A DNA stretch of 11,346 nt from Bacillota bacterium. Its GTDB lineage: Bacteria > Eremiobacterota > SpSt-956 > JAKJGF01. The translations under genes were made by a program, and so were the position numbers. Of the stretch, positions 1-6,333 are shown in pieces. A model generated the notes under the pieces. The model did not search any database, was not told where the DNA came from, and worked only from the letters and a program-made list of their open reading frames with translations. Location: NCBI GenBank assembly GCA_029555925.1, contig JAKPQU010000010.1:1-11346 (forward strand). Reading direction: 5' to 3'. The number at the start of each line of letters is the position of its first letter. Positions within the stretch are counted from its first letter, which is position 1.

Positions 1-140
1 CCAAGGAGAGGGAATTTTTTTGCGGCAGCATGGGCTATTTCACTTGCAGGGGTTATGGGATAACCATAATAAGCGGTGCATCCTGCAAGTATGGCACCGA
101 GAACTGCAGCATCATTACCTTTAATTAATACTTTACTCAT
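1..140 (-). CDS. 2-oxoacid:ferredoxin oxidoreductase, alpha subunit (5' part, runs off the window)
   Basis: This is the first 46 codons of the alpha subunit of a ferredoxin-dependent 2-oxoacid oxidoreductase (VorB/KorA class), a cytoplasmic thiamine-diphosphate iron-sulfur enzyme that decarboxylates a 2-oxoacid to acyl-CoA and reduces ferredoxin. The translation begins [20 protein letters not shown] and continues with the family signature [10 protein letters not shown], the conserved pyrimidine-binding loop of this subunit. The start is supported by an AAGGTGA ribosome site six bases upstream. It lies 80 bases downstream of a delta-type ferredoxin gene on the same strand, the usual delta-alpha-beta-gamma order. 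The rest of the gene and the beta and gamma subunits lie outside the window, so the substrate (2-oxoglutarate, branched-chain 2-oxoacid or other) cannot be decided. The family is clear and only the substrate is open. Confidence 0.9.
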   Translation of the reverse strand, partial: MSKVLIKGNDAAVLGAILAGCTAYYGYPITPASEIAHAAAKKFPLL

Positions 141-220
141 AATTATTCACCTTCTTTGATTTATTACTCTACTCAAGGGGAAACTTACGGTTTGTACCGC
201 ACCTGTAGACAAATATCCGG

Positions 221-475
221 TTATTGTCCCTCGACAAAACCCTTTTTATATACCGCTATAGCAGCAGGTTCCGGGCAGGCATAAAAACATATGGCACACC
301 CTATACATTTTCCCTCATCTTTAAATTGAGTGGGATGATATCCCCTTGAATTCAATTTAGGGGATTGAAATAACTCTCCTTTAGGACAGGCTTTAATACA
401 TAATCCGCAACCTTTACATACTTCAAAATCAATAACGACTTTCGGACGTTCAAGACCTGTTTTTTCTTCCATCAT
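221..475 (-). CDS. 2[4Fe-4S] ferredoxin, delta subunit of 2-oxoacid oxidoreductase
   Basis: This small ferredoxin-like protein of 84 residues (83 if the second Met is used) should be the electron-transfer delta subunit of the oxidoreductase encoded just downstream. Two complete cluster-binding motifs are visible: CKGCGLCIKACP at residues 20-31 and CIGCAICFYACP at 57-68. Both are CxxCxxCxxxCP, so each should hold a [4Fe-4S] cluster. There is no signal peptide, so it is cytoplasmic. The gene begins with two consecutive ATG codons. A strong GAGGAGG ribosome site lies four bases before the first and seven before the second, so the second (position 472) may be the real start. The 80-base gap to the alpha-subunit gene holds nothing I recognise apart from that gene's ribosome site. 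A free-standing ferredoxin is possible, but the gene order argues for the KorD/VorD role. Confidence 0.92.
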   Translation of the reverse strand: MMEEKTGLERPKVVIDFEVCKGCGLCIKACPKGELFQSPKLNSRGYHPTQFKDEGKCIGCAICFYACPEPAAIAVYKKGFVEGQ

Positions 476-494
476 TAATCCTCCTCTCTAATAT

Positions 495-538
495 AGCATT
501 TCAGCCGGTCAGCTGAAATGCTGAAATGCTGAAATGCT
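495..538. repeat. Perfect 11-bp hairpin continuing into an octamer tandem repeat
   Basis: AGCATTTCAGC (495-505) is the exact reverse complement of GCTGAAATGCT (512-522), with a six-base loop. The right arm is the first unit of an octamer array GCTGAAAT at 512-519, 520-527 and 528-535, plus GCT. The array runs into the last codon of the histidine kinase gene, whose TAG stop is 537-539. The hairpin lies between that gene and the ribosome site of the ferredoxin gene, so it could act as a terminator or attenuator, but no T-run follows it on the minus strand. Its unit and period differ from the heptamer family found elsewhere in the window. Confidence 0.7.
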
Positions 539-1760
539 AATTAACGATAGGCAGTAAAAAACTGAATTTGCTGCCCTTACCTTCTTCACTCTGAAGCCAT
601 ATCTTTCCACCGTGGAGATTAACTATTTTCTTACAGATAGAAAGACCGAGACCTGTTCCTTCATGTTCTTTTCCATCAGGGGTTTTGAATTTTTTAAACT
701 CTTTAAAAAGTTCGTCCTGTCTGGATTTTTCTATTCCTGGCCCTGTATCTATAACACTTACCCAGAGTTTATTTTTTCCCTTATAAACCCTGAGGCGAAC
801 CTGTCCTTTGTTAGAAGTAAACTTAATGGCATTACTTAAAAGATTTATTATAACCTGTCTTATTTTACTTTTATCAAGAAATGTAGCAGGAAGATCCGGT
901 TCAACCTCTACAGTGTAGTCAAGTTGCTTTTCAGAAGCAAGGATTTTCATTTCGTCAAAACATTCTTTTCCTATTTCTCCAAGGTCTGTTACCTCACCGT
1001 TAAGGGCCATCTTCCCTTCTTTTATCTTCTGTTCATCCAGTATATCATTAATCAAATTAAGCATGCGAAAAGACTGATTTAATATTCTTTCTATATAATC
1101 TTTTATCTTTTCTTCACCCATATCCTGAACGGATTTATATTGAATGGTAGATGCATAGCCTATTATGGCAGTCAGGGGAGATTTCAAATCATGACTTACA
1201 AGAGAAACAAGTTCATCTTTCAATTTATCCAGTCGTTTCAGTTCAATATTGGCTTTATTTAAATCCTGGTTTAACATTTCCAGTTCTTTTGTTCTTTCTC
1301 TAACTTTTTCTTCCAGGAGGACATTTGAACTTTCCAGATCTTTATTGGCTTTTGTCAGTTCTTCCAGCAACTGTTTATTTTCCATGGATAATCTCTGTTT
1401 ATCCAGAGCTTTCCTCATTGTAATAAGGAGTTCACTTAATTCGAAGGGTTTTATTATATAAGAAAAAGCCCCCTCTTTCATTGCCGTAATGGAACTATCA
1501 AGACTTGCATAGCCGGTAACCATAATAACCATAGTTTCAGGACTGACTTTACGAATGAACTTCAATATCTGCAGTCCGTCAATATCGGGAAGCATAATAT
1601 CCAGTATAACAAGATTAAAAAAAATACTTTCTATTAATTTGAGAGCTTCCTGACCTCTGGCAGCCTGGAAAACTTCATAACCTTCACATTCGAGATTAAT
1701 AGTTATAAAACTGCGAATGGAATCCACATCGTCTACTACTAAAATCTGTTCTTTATCCAT
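537..1760 (-). CDS. Response regulator-histidine kinase fusion (REC-coiled coil-HisKA-HATPase_c)
   Basis: This is a cytoplasmic two-component signalling protein of 407 residues with no membrane segment. Residues 5-120 form a receiver domain: acidic pair D10/D11, phosphoacceptor D54 in [10 protein letters not shown]82 and K104 in IIKPF. A coiled coil spans about 122-183. HisKA follows with H190 in [10 protein letters not shown]. The ATPase domain has the N box (N306 and N310 in [13 protein letters not shown]), the G1 box DTGPGIE from D338 and the G2 box GTGLGLSI from G368. All catalytic residues are present, so it should be active. The receiver probably takes phosphate from another kinase or gates this one. 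The reading frame is open to 1826, but ATG at 1760 is preferred because a GGAG site lies eight bases upstream, the receiver starts right after it, and the upstream stretch is repeat sequence. No partner regulator lies beside it and the signal is unknown. Confidence 0.95.
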   Translation of the reverse strand: MDKEQILVVDDVDSIRSFITINLECEGYEVFQAARGQEALKLIESIFFNLVILDIMLPDIDGLQILKFIRKVSPETMVIMVTGYASLDSSITAMKEGAFSYIIKPFELSELLITMRKALDKQRLSMENKQLLEELTKANKDLESSNVLLEEKVRERTKELEMLNQDLNKANIELKRLDKLKDELVSLVSHDLKSPLTAIIGYASTIQYKSVQDMGEEKIKDYIERILNQSFRMLNLINDILDEQKIKEGKMALNGEVTDLGEIGKECFDEMKILASEKQLDYTVEVEPDLPATFLDKSKIRQVIINLLSNAIKFTSNKGQVRLRVYKGKNKLWVSVIDTGPGIEKSRQDELFKEFKKFKTPDGKEHEGTGLGLSICKKIVNLHGGKIWLQSEEGKGSKFSFLLPIVN

Positions 1761-1786
1761 TAATATATCTCCTTGAAAGATTATAG

Positions 1787-1836
1787 AGTGAAAAGTGAAA
1801 AGTGAAAAGAACAGGACATTACTCACTGTTCACTAC
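1787..1836. repeat. Head-to-head heptamer arrays (MGTRANN family) in the kinase leader
   Basis: Three AGTGAAA units run on the plus strand at 1787-1807. They face AGTGAAC and AGTGAGT units read on the minus strand (TCACTGT TCACTAC, 1823-1836). The two arrays can pair: GTGAAAAGTGA against TCACTGTTCAC matches at 10 of 11 positions, giving a hairpin in the 5' leader of the histidine kinase mRNA, upstream of its ribosome site at about 1771-1774. Confidence 0.75.
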
Positions 1837-1849
1837 TTCTTAATTACAA

Positions 1850-1884
1850 ATTGTATTGTTATGAAATTGTATTGTTATGAAATT
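1850..1884. repeat. 16-bp perfect tandem duplication
   Basis: The unit ATTGTATTGTTATGAA occurs at 1850-1865 and again, identical, at 1866-1881, followed by a further ATT-like remnant. It lies in the divergent intergenic region between the kinase and the 92-residue gene. It may be a recent slippage duplication or a pair of direct binding sites for a regulator. The sequence does not distinguish these. Confidence 0.7.
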
Positions 1885-1911
1885 CGACACATAAAAACAG
1901 TTTCCTCCGAG

Positions 1912-1940
1912 TTGACAATAAAGAAGTTAGATGATAATAT
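1912..1940 (+). promoter_or_regulatory. Near-consensus sigma70-type promoter for the 92-residue gene
   Basis: TTGACA at 1912-1917 is followed by a 17-base spacer and TAATAT at 1935-1940. The spacer ends in TGA, which provides an extended -10 element. Transcription should start near 1947, inside the heptamer array that begins at 1944, giving a leader of about 85 bases before the ATG at 2031. Confidence 0.75.
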
Positions 1941-1943
1941 ATT

Positions 1944-1971
1944 CGTAACACGTAACGCGTAAGGCTTGACG
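1944..1971 (+). repeat. Heptamer array (MGTRANN family) at the predicted transcription start
   Basis: The units CGTAACA, CGTAACG and CGTAAGG, then a diverged CTTGACG, follow each other with an exact seven-base period. The array starts four bases after the -10 box of the promoter at 1912-1940, so it would form the beginning of the transcript. Confidence 0.75.
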
Positions 1972-2030
1972 CGAGGCCGATAAAATCAATTTTTCATTTA
2001 AATAACAGATAATTGAAAGGAATAGAAAAA

Positions 2031-2309
2031 ATGGCTGAAAAGAATTTCTTGCACGATCTTCTGTCTAAATTATCAATAAAAGTCGACAAAGTCGGATTTG
2101 AAGTCAGCAATGTTTCACTTGATATGAGCGACAAATCTACTACCGTAGAATCAGTGGATTTTACTGTTTCCAATATATATAAAGGCGACACCCTTATAAC
2201 CCCGAAAATAAATATGAGTGCAGCCGATATAAATATACCTCTGGAAGATATTTATCCCTTAATAGAAGAAAAACTTAAAGGAAAACCAAAAGAGAAGAGT
2301 GAAGAGTGA
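2031..2309 (+). CDS. Hypothetical 92-residue protein
   Basis: I do not recognise this protein. It has no signal peptide, membrane segment or cysteine. An N-terminal amphipathic stretch (NFLHDLLSKLSIKV, residues 5-18) is followed by a beta-prone middle with alternating hydrophobic residues and a repeated S-N-V/S-N-I pattern (FEVSNVSL, FTVSNIY), then a helix (LEDIYPLIEEKLKG) and a charged tail KPKEKSEE. The start is ATG 2031 with an AAGGAA site about eight bases upstream; a TTG 18 bases earlier lies before that site. A strong promoter at 1912-1940 suggests a single-gene transcript that is well expressed. The last codons and the TGA stop lie inside a heptamer repeat array, so the tail may be repeat-derived. 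It converges with the TPR/M48 gene, leaving only 11 bases between the two stop codons. Confidence 0.75.
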   Translation: MAEKNFLHDLLSKLSIKVDKVGFEVSNVSLDMSDKSTTVESVDFTVSNIYKGDTLITPKINMSAADINIPLEDIYPLIEEKLKGKPKEKSEE

Positions 2310-2341
2310 AATAAAACTGGTCACTGGTCACTGCTCACGAC
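2298..2341. repeat. Convergent heptamer arrays spanning two gene ends
   Basis: The plus-strand units AGTGAAG and AGTGAAA (2298-2311) face minus-strand units AGTGACC, AGTGACC-like and CGTGAGC (read as TCACTGG TCACTGC TCACGAC, 2321-2341). GTGA-N3-GTGA pairs with TCAC-N3-TCAC around an internal mismatch, so a hairpin can form in either transcript and may end both convergent genes. Both stop codons (2307-2309 plus, 2323-2321 minus) are the TGA core of a unit read in the sense direction. Confidence 0.75.
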
Positions 2342-4759
2342 CGTAACAGGATTTAACTCTATTTCATATTCATAACTCAAGGCAAAATTCCAGAGTTCTA
2401 CAAGTCTTTGAGTAATATCCTTATCATACCTGGAAGCAATTAATTCTTTAATATTTATACTATTGATATCTTTTTTCCTTGAAAAAGCATATTTTTTCCA
2501 TATAGCCCCGGTGGCCGCTTCTATATCGGAAGAAAAGAAAAGGCCATATCTGTCTGCAGTAAAATCCAGACCCATTAACGCTCTGTCAAAATCCAGAGTA
2601 CCCGCTTCATGTCCTTTTGTCCAGTTTTTCAGTACAGAAGGCAAGGGAATGGGAACCTTGCTGAATAATATACTGGAAGTAAGACCGAGAGTCCAGTTTA
2701 AAATCCTGTCTTTTATTTTGTAATAAAGATGATGTTCCCTCTTTATATGACAGAGTTCATGGGCAATAAGAAAAAGTATTTCCCTTTCACTCAATAATGT
2801 CAGAAAATCTTCATGAAAAATAATATAAGAATCGTCAGTGGAAATACATGAAATCAGAGAGAATTTGTTCTTTTTTCCATAATACACGTAGGTCGGTATA
2901 TCTCCGAGGCCTATTTTTTTTGTACACCAGAGAACCATATCTCTAATATCAGTCCTGTGGCTCTCGTTTACCATACTGGCATTGCGAAGTATTTCATTAT
3001 TTATCTGAGGAGAATATAATTTTTCACACCATATCCTGGCCCATGTCAGGAAAGGCAGAAGTTTCTTTTCATTTTGATGAACGAGAAGTTCTTCATTTTC
3101 CCTTTCCCAGTGGATGGATTGTTTTACTGCAGGAATAGTATGGGAAGAAAAAAACTCTTTACATTCTTTATTTTCAGGGAACAATAATTTTAATATGCTG
3201 TAAACCTGTGTGGCAGGATGAATTTTACCTTCTTCGACTAAAATCCCGGCAAATTCCTGATAAGCCATTTCACAGGAAAAATCTTTAAATATCAAATTTC
3301 TGAGTTTTTCTTTTGCAGAAGGAAAATCTTTTTTACTCTTTAACATCTTTGCCATTTCAATATAAGCTTTATTTTCTACAGGAGAAAGTTTTAAAATTTC
3401 AGCAAAAGTTCCTTCTGCTTTTTCGTAATCACGTAATCTGCGCCAGTAAAGATCTGCTATTTTATAAAGATAATCAATCTTTTTCTTTGGTTTTGAAGAG
3501 AACTGATTTATCTGATTTAAATAAATACTCTGCAGGGCAAGCCAGTTTTCGCCGTATTCATAAACCTGTTCAAGAGCAGAAAGTGCTGAAAGAAGGTTGG
3601 GATTTTCCTTTAAAGCCTTCATATAGAGACTTTCGGCTCTGGCAATATCCTTAAGTTTATGTTCTGCATAACCTGCCAGTCTCATACAGGCCTGATCGGA
3701 CGGAAATTTAGAGGCTATTTTTTCTGCCAGGAAAAAATCTTCGTCTGTCCATGTCAGTTCCTTTGAAAAGAAGACTTTTCTAGCCATTTTCCATGCTTCT
3801 GTATGGTCAGGAATATTCTGGAGGTGTATTTTGAGTTTCTCCGCAGAATTTCTATAGTCAAAACGTTTGTAATAACAATAAGCAAGCTCAAATTCAGGCC
3901 AGTGGTTCTCGCCGGAGAAGCCGGAAGAAAGGGATGCTTGAAAGTCTTCTATAGCCTTTTCCCATTTTCCCTGAAATTTCCATATAAGTCCTCTGTGAAA
4001 AAACAGTTCTCCTTTAGATTCTTCAACAGGCAAAAAATAATTATACACTTCAAGGGCAAGGCCGTCTGAAGTTTCATCTCTCAGCAAAAAGAGATTTTTT
4101 AGATACATACCGTTCTTTTGATCGGAAGGATCGATTTTAAAAGCACTTCTATAAACTTTTATGGACTGCTCATCTTTAAAACCTTCTGTGCGGAGTGCTC
4201 TGGCAAGATATGTAACAAGAGAAGCATCATTACTGTCAAGGTCAAAAGCCCTTTTCAATATATCGATAGCTTTTTCATCATGCCTTTCACTCAGTCTGTA
4301 TACCTTCGCAAGATTAATAACCGCTACGGAATAGCCGGGCTTTAATTTTAAAATCTCCCTGTAACATTCTTCTGCCCGTAAAAAATTCTTTTCCGTTAAA
4401 TAAATAATTGCAAATTTTTCTAAAATCCACAATTTAAGGCTGTTTCTGTTTATCCCGGGATAGACTCTTTCAAAAAACATAAGGCCGTCATTCCAGTTTT
4501 TCATTCTTTCATAAAGACCGTAAAGGCTTTCCCAGGATTTTTTACACAGCGGATCCAGTTCTATAGATTTCTGATAGGCAATTTGAGCCATAAGAAATTC
4601 TTCTTTTTTTTCCCATGCCTGGCCCGTATAAAAAACTGCATCTTTGAAGTCAGGCTTCAGTTCCAGAGATTTTTCAAATTCTTTAATTGCATCATCTATA
4701 TTGCCCTGCCGTAAACATTCTCTTCCCTTCAGGTAACATTCCTTATAATTCATTTCCAT
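2321..4759 (-). CDS. TPR-repeat protein with C-terminal M48-type zinc metallopeptidase domain
   Basis: The protein has 812 residues. About the first 520 are a chain of tetratricopeptide repeats, for example AIKEFEKSLELKP near the start and repeated A-x-x-x-Y/F-x-x-A-L-x-x-x-P patterns, forming a scaffold for protein partners. The C-terminal third is a peptidase M48-like domain with the zinc helix HELCH at 667-671, preceded by the usual hydrophobic run ILFLIA. About 60 residues later comes the second M48 motif, here DFTAD at 732-736 followed by RYGL. In the family this reads ExxAD, with the Glu as third zinc ligand; here it is Asp. No signal peptide is present. The start at 4759 is preferred over 4753 and over an open frame to 4834, because AAGGAG lies ten bases before it. 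It overlaps the end of the small upstream gene by 17 bases. A soluble, TPR-guided protease is likely; its substrates are unknown. Confidence 0.88.
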   Translation of the reverse strand: MEMNYKECYLKGRECLRQGNIDDAIKEFEKSLELKPDFKDAVFYTGQAWEKKEEFLMAQIAYQKSIELDPLCKKSWESLYGLYERMKNWNDGLMFFERVYPGINRNSLKLWILEKFAIIYLTEKNFLRAEECYREILKLKPGYSVAVINLAKVYRLSERHDEKAIDILKRAFDLDSNDASLVTYLARALRTEGFKDEQSIKVYRSAFKIDPSDQKNGMYLKNLFLLRDETSDGLALEVYNYFLPVEESKGELFFHRGLIWKFQGKWEKAIEDFQASLSSGFSGENHWPEFELAYCYYKRFDYRNSAEKLKIHLQNIPDHTEAWKMARKVFFSKELTWTDEDFFLAEKIASKFPSDQACMRLAGYAEHKLKDIARAESLYMKALKENPNLLSALSALEQVYEYGENWLALQSIYLNQINQFSSKPKKKIDYLYKIADLYWRRLRDYEKAEGTFAEILKLSPVENKAYIEMAKMLKSKKDFPSAKEKLRNLIFKDFSCEMAYQEFAGILVEEGKIHPATQVYSILKLLFPENKECKEFFSSHTIPAVKQSIHWERENEELLVHQNEKKLLPFLTWARIWCEKLYSPQINNEILRNASMVNESHRTDIRDMVLWCTKKIGLGDIPTYVYYGKKNKFSLISCISTDDSYIIFHEDFLTLLSEREILFLIAHELCHIKREHHLYYKIKDRILNWTLGLTSSILFSKVPIPLPSVLKNWTKGHEAGTLDFDRALMGLDFTADRYGLFFSSDIEAATGAIWKKYAFSRKKDINSINIKELIASRYDKDITQRLVELWNFALSYEYEIELNPVTVVSSDQ

Positions 4760-4928
4760 TATCCATTTTCTCCTTAAGTTCAGACATTTTTCTATTTTGA
4801 AGTTTATGAGAAATAAAGGTAAACTCTTTACCAAGTCTCATAAGAACAAGTTCATGTTCCAGTATTTTTCTCTCTTCATCAGTAAGATCTTTTATTGCTT
4901 CAAGTATATTGTTTAAAGTCATTTTCAT
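4743..4928 (-). CDS. Small hypothetical protein, antitoxin-like (61 aa)
   Basis: This is a short, charged, helical protein (59 residues if the ATG at 4922 is used). Its N-terminal half, NNILEAIKDLTDEERKILEHEL, has the look of the small helical antitoxin-like proteins whose pattern is a leading helix, L-(S/T)-x-E-E(R/K) and a second helix. I infer this from pattern only, and no toxin lies beside it. The C-terminal half is basic, then acidic (KLQNRKMSELKEKMDNGNEL). The gene's last 17 bases overlap the start of the TPR/M48 gene, whose ribosome site lies inside it, so the two are probably translationally coupled. A good promoter at 4972-5000 lies 44 bases upstream. Its own ribosome site is weak, which leaves some doubt. 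It may be a small regulator or partner of the peptidase. Confidence 0.55.
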   Translation of the reverse strand: MKMTLNNILEAIKDLTDEERKILEHELVLMRLGKEFTFISHKLQNRKMSELKEKMDNGNEL

Positions 4929-4943
4929 AAAATATCCATTTCT

Positions 4944-4969
4944 TACGTATCACGCATTACGTATCACGC
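4944..4969 (-). repeat. Heptamer array (MGTRANN family) at the start of the TPR/M48 transcript
   Basis: On the minus strand the units CGTGATA, CGTAATG, CGTGATA and CGTA follow each other with a seven-base period, also visible as a 14-base unit present twice. The array begins a few bases after the -10 box of the minus-strand promoter (4972-5000), so it occupies the first transcribed bases, as at 1944-1971. Confidence 0.75.
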
Positions 4970-4971
4970 CT

Positions 4972-5000
4972 ATATTACCATAGGTATAATGTTTTTTCAA
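4972..5000 (-). promoter_or_regulatory. Sigma70-type promoter for the small gene and TPR/M48 gene
   Basis: Read on the minus strand, TTGAAA (5000-4995) is followed by a 17-base spacer and TAATAT (4977-4972), with TGG directly before the -10 box as an extended -10 element. Transcription should start near 4965, giving a leader of about 37 bases before the ATG at 4928. Confidence 0.7.
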
Positions 5001-5057
5001 TAAGGTTGAATTATAGGAGTAATTATGATATTATGATATAGTGAGAACGAGAATAAC

Positions 5058-5063
5058 TATAAT
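5058..5063 (+). promoter_or_regulatory. Possible -10 box for the 5086-6333 gene pair
   Basis: A perfect TATAAT lies 22 bases before the ATG at 5086. No good -35 box is found 16-18 bases upstream; an octamer duplication TTATGATA (5023-5030, 5031-5038) occupies that stretch. The call rests on the -10 hexamer in AT-rich DNA, so it is weak. Confidence 0.35.
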
Positions 5064-5085
5064 GTGAAAAATCAGGTGATATTCC

Positions 5086-5334
5086 ATGCCAGATAATGAA
5101 ACAAAAGCTTCTCCAAAACAGGATTATATAGATAAATTTATTACCTTTATAAAGGATAATACAATTTACGAATATTTTCCAGAATTTAAAGGGAAAAAAA
5201 TTATTCCTTTATTTGCGTCTTTAAATATTCCAGAACATACACTTAAATACTTAACAGAAAATAACATCTATGCTATGGCTATGAAAGACGACATAATGGA
5301 TATTCTTAACCCGGAATTAACAATGAAGCCGTAG
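5086..5334 (+). CDS. Small protein (82 aa) resembling the tail of a PD-(D/E)XK-like family
   Basis: The product has no signal peptide or membrane segment. From about residue 30 on (FPEFKGKKIIPLFASLNIPE, then a helix and NNIYAMAMKDDIMDILN) it resembles the C-terminal part of the nuclease-like proteins in which a long coiled coil precedes a restriction-endonuclease-type fold ending in K-Y-A-x-x-x-G-L-Y-V-type strands. The part that would carry the acidic and lysine active-site residues is absent. It is either a stand-alone small domain or a remnant of a longer gene; the likeness is inferred by eye. ATG 5086 has an AGGTGA site seven bases upstream. The stop lies nine bases before the GTG of the membrane protein gene, so the two probably form one transcript. 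Confidence 0.6.
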   Translation: MPDNETKASPKQDYIDKFITFIKDNTIYEYFPEFKGKKIIPLFASLNIPEHTLKYLTENNIYAMAMKDDIMDILNPELTMKP

Positions 5335-5343
5335 ATAACAAAC

Positions 5344-6333
5344 GTGGACAAAATAAAAAACTGGACAATAAAAATTCTAAAAATCTTAATAAGCCTTTCT
5401 TTAATGGCCTATCTGCTATATAAAAATGACTGGAAATATATAATAATAAAAATAACTTCCATTGAAACATATCCTGTGTTATATGCCCTGTTATTAATAG
5501 CCGTAATTATCCCTGTTCTTGTGTCATTGAGATGGAAAATCCTGGTTCAATCGGAAAAAAACATATCCTTTATGGATATAATAAAATTGAGTTATACAGG
5601 GCTTTTTTTCAGCCTTATCCTGCCGGGCAGTGTGGGAGGAGATGCAATCAAAGGTGCTCTCTTCTATAAGAAAACAGGAAACGGCGCTCTTGCAACAGGT
5701 TCTATAATACTGGATAGAATTATAGGACTTATAGGACTTACTATATTATCCGCCATTGCATCTGTCGTCTATTATAAAATAACATCGGATTTGAGTTTCA
5801 GTCTTGAAGCGGGAGGTTTTCTGATAATACTCATCCTTTTCCTGGTATTTTTCTCTCTTTCTCCCATTCAGGCATTCTTTTTATCTATTCTTTCCCGGTT
5901 AAAACTTGAGAAGCTGAAAGGTTTTACAAAAAAGAATTTCGACTATCTCTCATGGCTTAAAGATCATCCGAAAATTTTATTATATACACTGGGAATTTCC
6001 TTTGTAATGCAGAGTATATGTATATATGCCTGCTTTCTGACAGGGAATGCTCTCGGCATACATGTTTCCATAGGATATTATTTTCTCTTTATTCCCATTA
6101 TCTCGCTCATTGCGTCACTTCCCATATCCATAAGCGGTATAGGAGTAAGAGAAAGTTCTTTTGTATATTTTTTCGCAAAAGTCAGTGTCCCCCAGGCAGA
6201 ATCAATGGCTCTATCGTTAATATTCTTTTCTCTGGGAGTAATAAGCGGTCTTGCAGGAGGTATTATATATACTCTGTCATCTTTTGAGCCAGTTATAGAT
6301 TTAAGCAAGCATAAAATGATGAGTAGCGAGTAA
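5344..6333 (+). CDS. UPF0104/LPG-synthase-TM family integral membrane protein
   Basis: This 329-residue polytopic inner-membrane protein belongs to the family that includes the membrane part of lysylphosphatidylglycerol synthase and the AglD-like proteins. Members are linked to lipid or lipid-linked glycan handling, and several act as flippases. Family motifs are clear: PGSVGGD at 94-100, LDRIIGL at 123-129 and SLPISISGIGVRE at 258-270. Seven or eight hydrophobic segments are visible, the first at about 8-27. There is no soluble synthetase domain, so this is the stand-alone form. The start is GTG 5344, nine bases after the upstream stop, with no convincing ribosome site, which suggests coupling to the gene before it. 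The last codons (SSE) and the TAA stop fall on heptamer repeat units. The substrate cannot be told from the sequence. Confidence 0.88.
   Translation: MDKIKNWTIKILKILISLSLMAYLLYKNDWKYIIIKITSIETYPVLYALLLIAVIIPVLVSLRWKILVQSEKNISFMDIIKLSYTGLFFSLILPGSVGGDAIKGALFYKKTGNGALATGSIILDRIIGLIGLTILSAIASVVYYKITSDLSFSLEAGGFLIILILFLVFFSLSPIQAFFLSILSRLKLEKLKGFTKKNFDYLSWLKDHPKILLYTLGISFVMQSICIYACFLTGNALGIHVSIGYYFLFIPIISLIASLPISISGIGVRESSFVYFFAKVSVPQAESMALSLIFFSLGVISGLAGGIIYTLSSFEPVIDLSKHKMMSSE

Noticed and set aside
1761..1826. Upstream extension of the histidine kinase reading frame to a GTG at 1826
   Set aside because: The extension is translated heptamer repeat (FFSLFTFHS), has no ribosome site, and precedes a well-placed GGAG and ATG at 1760 where the receiver domain begins.
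4760..4834. Upstream extension of the TPR/M48 frame to an ATG at 4834
   Set aside because: It overlaps the small gene more deeply, has no TPR character, and the AAGGAG site favours 4759.
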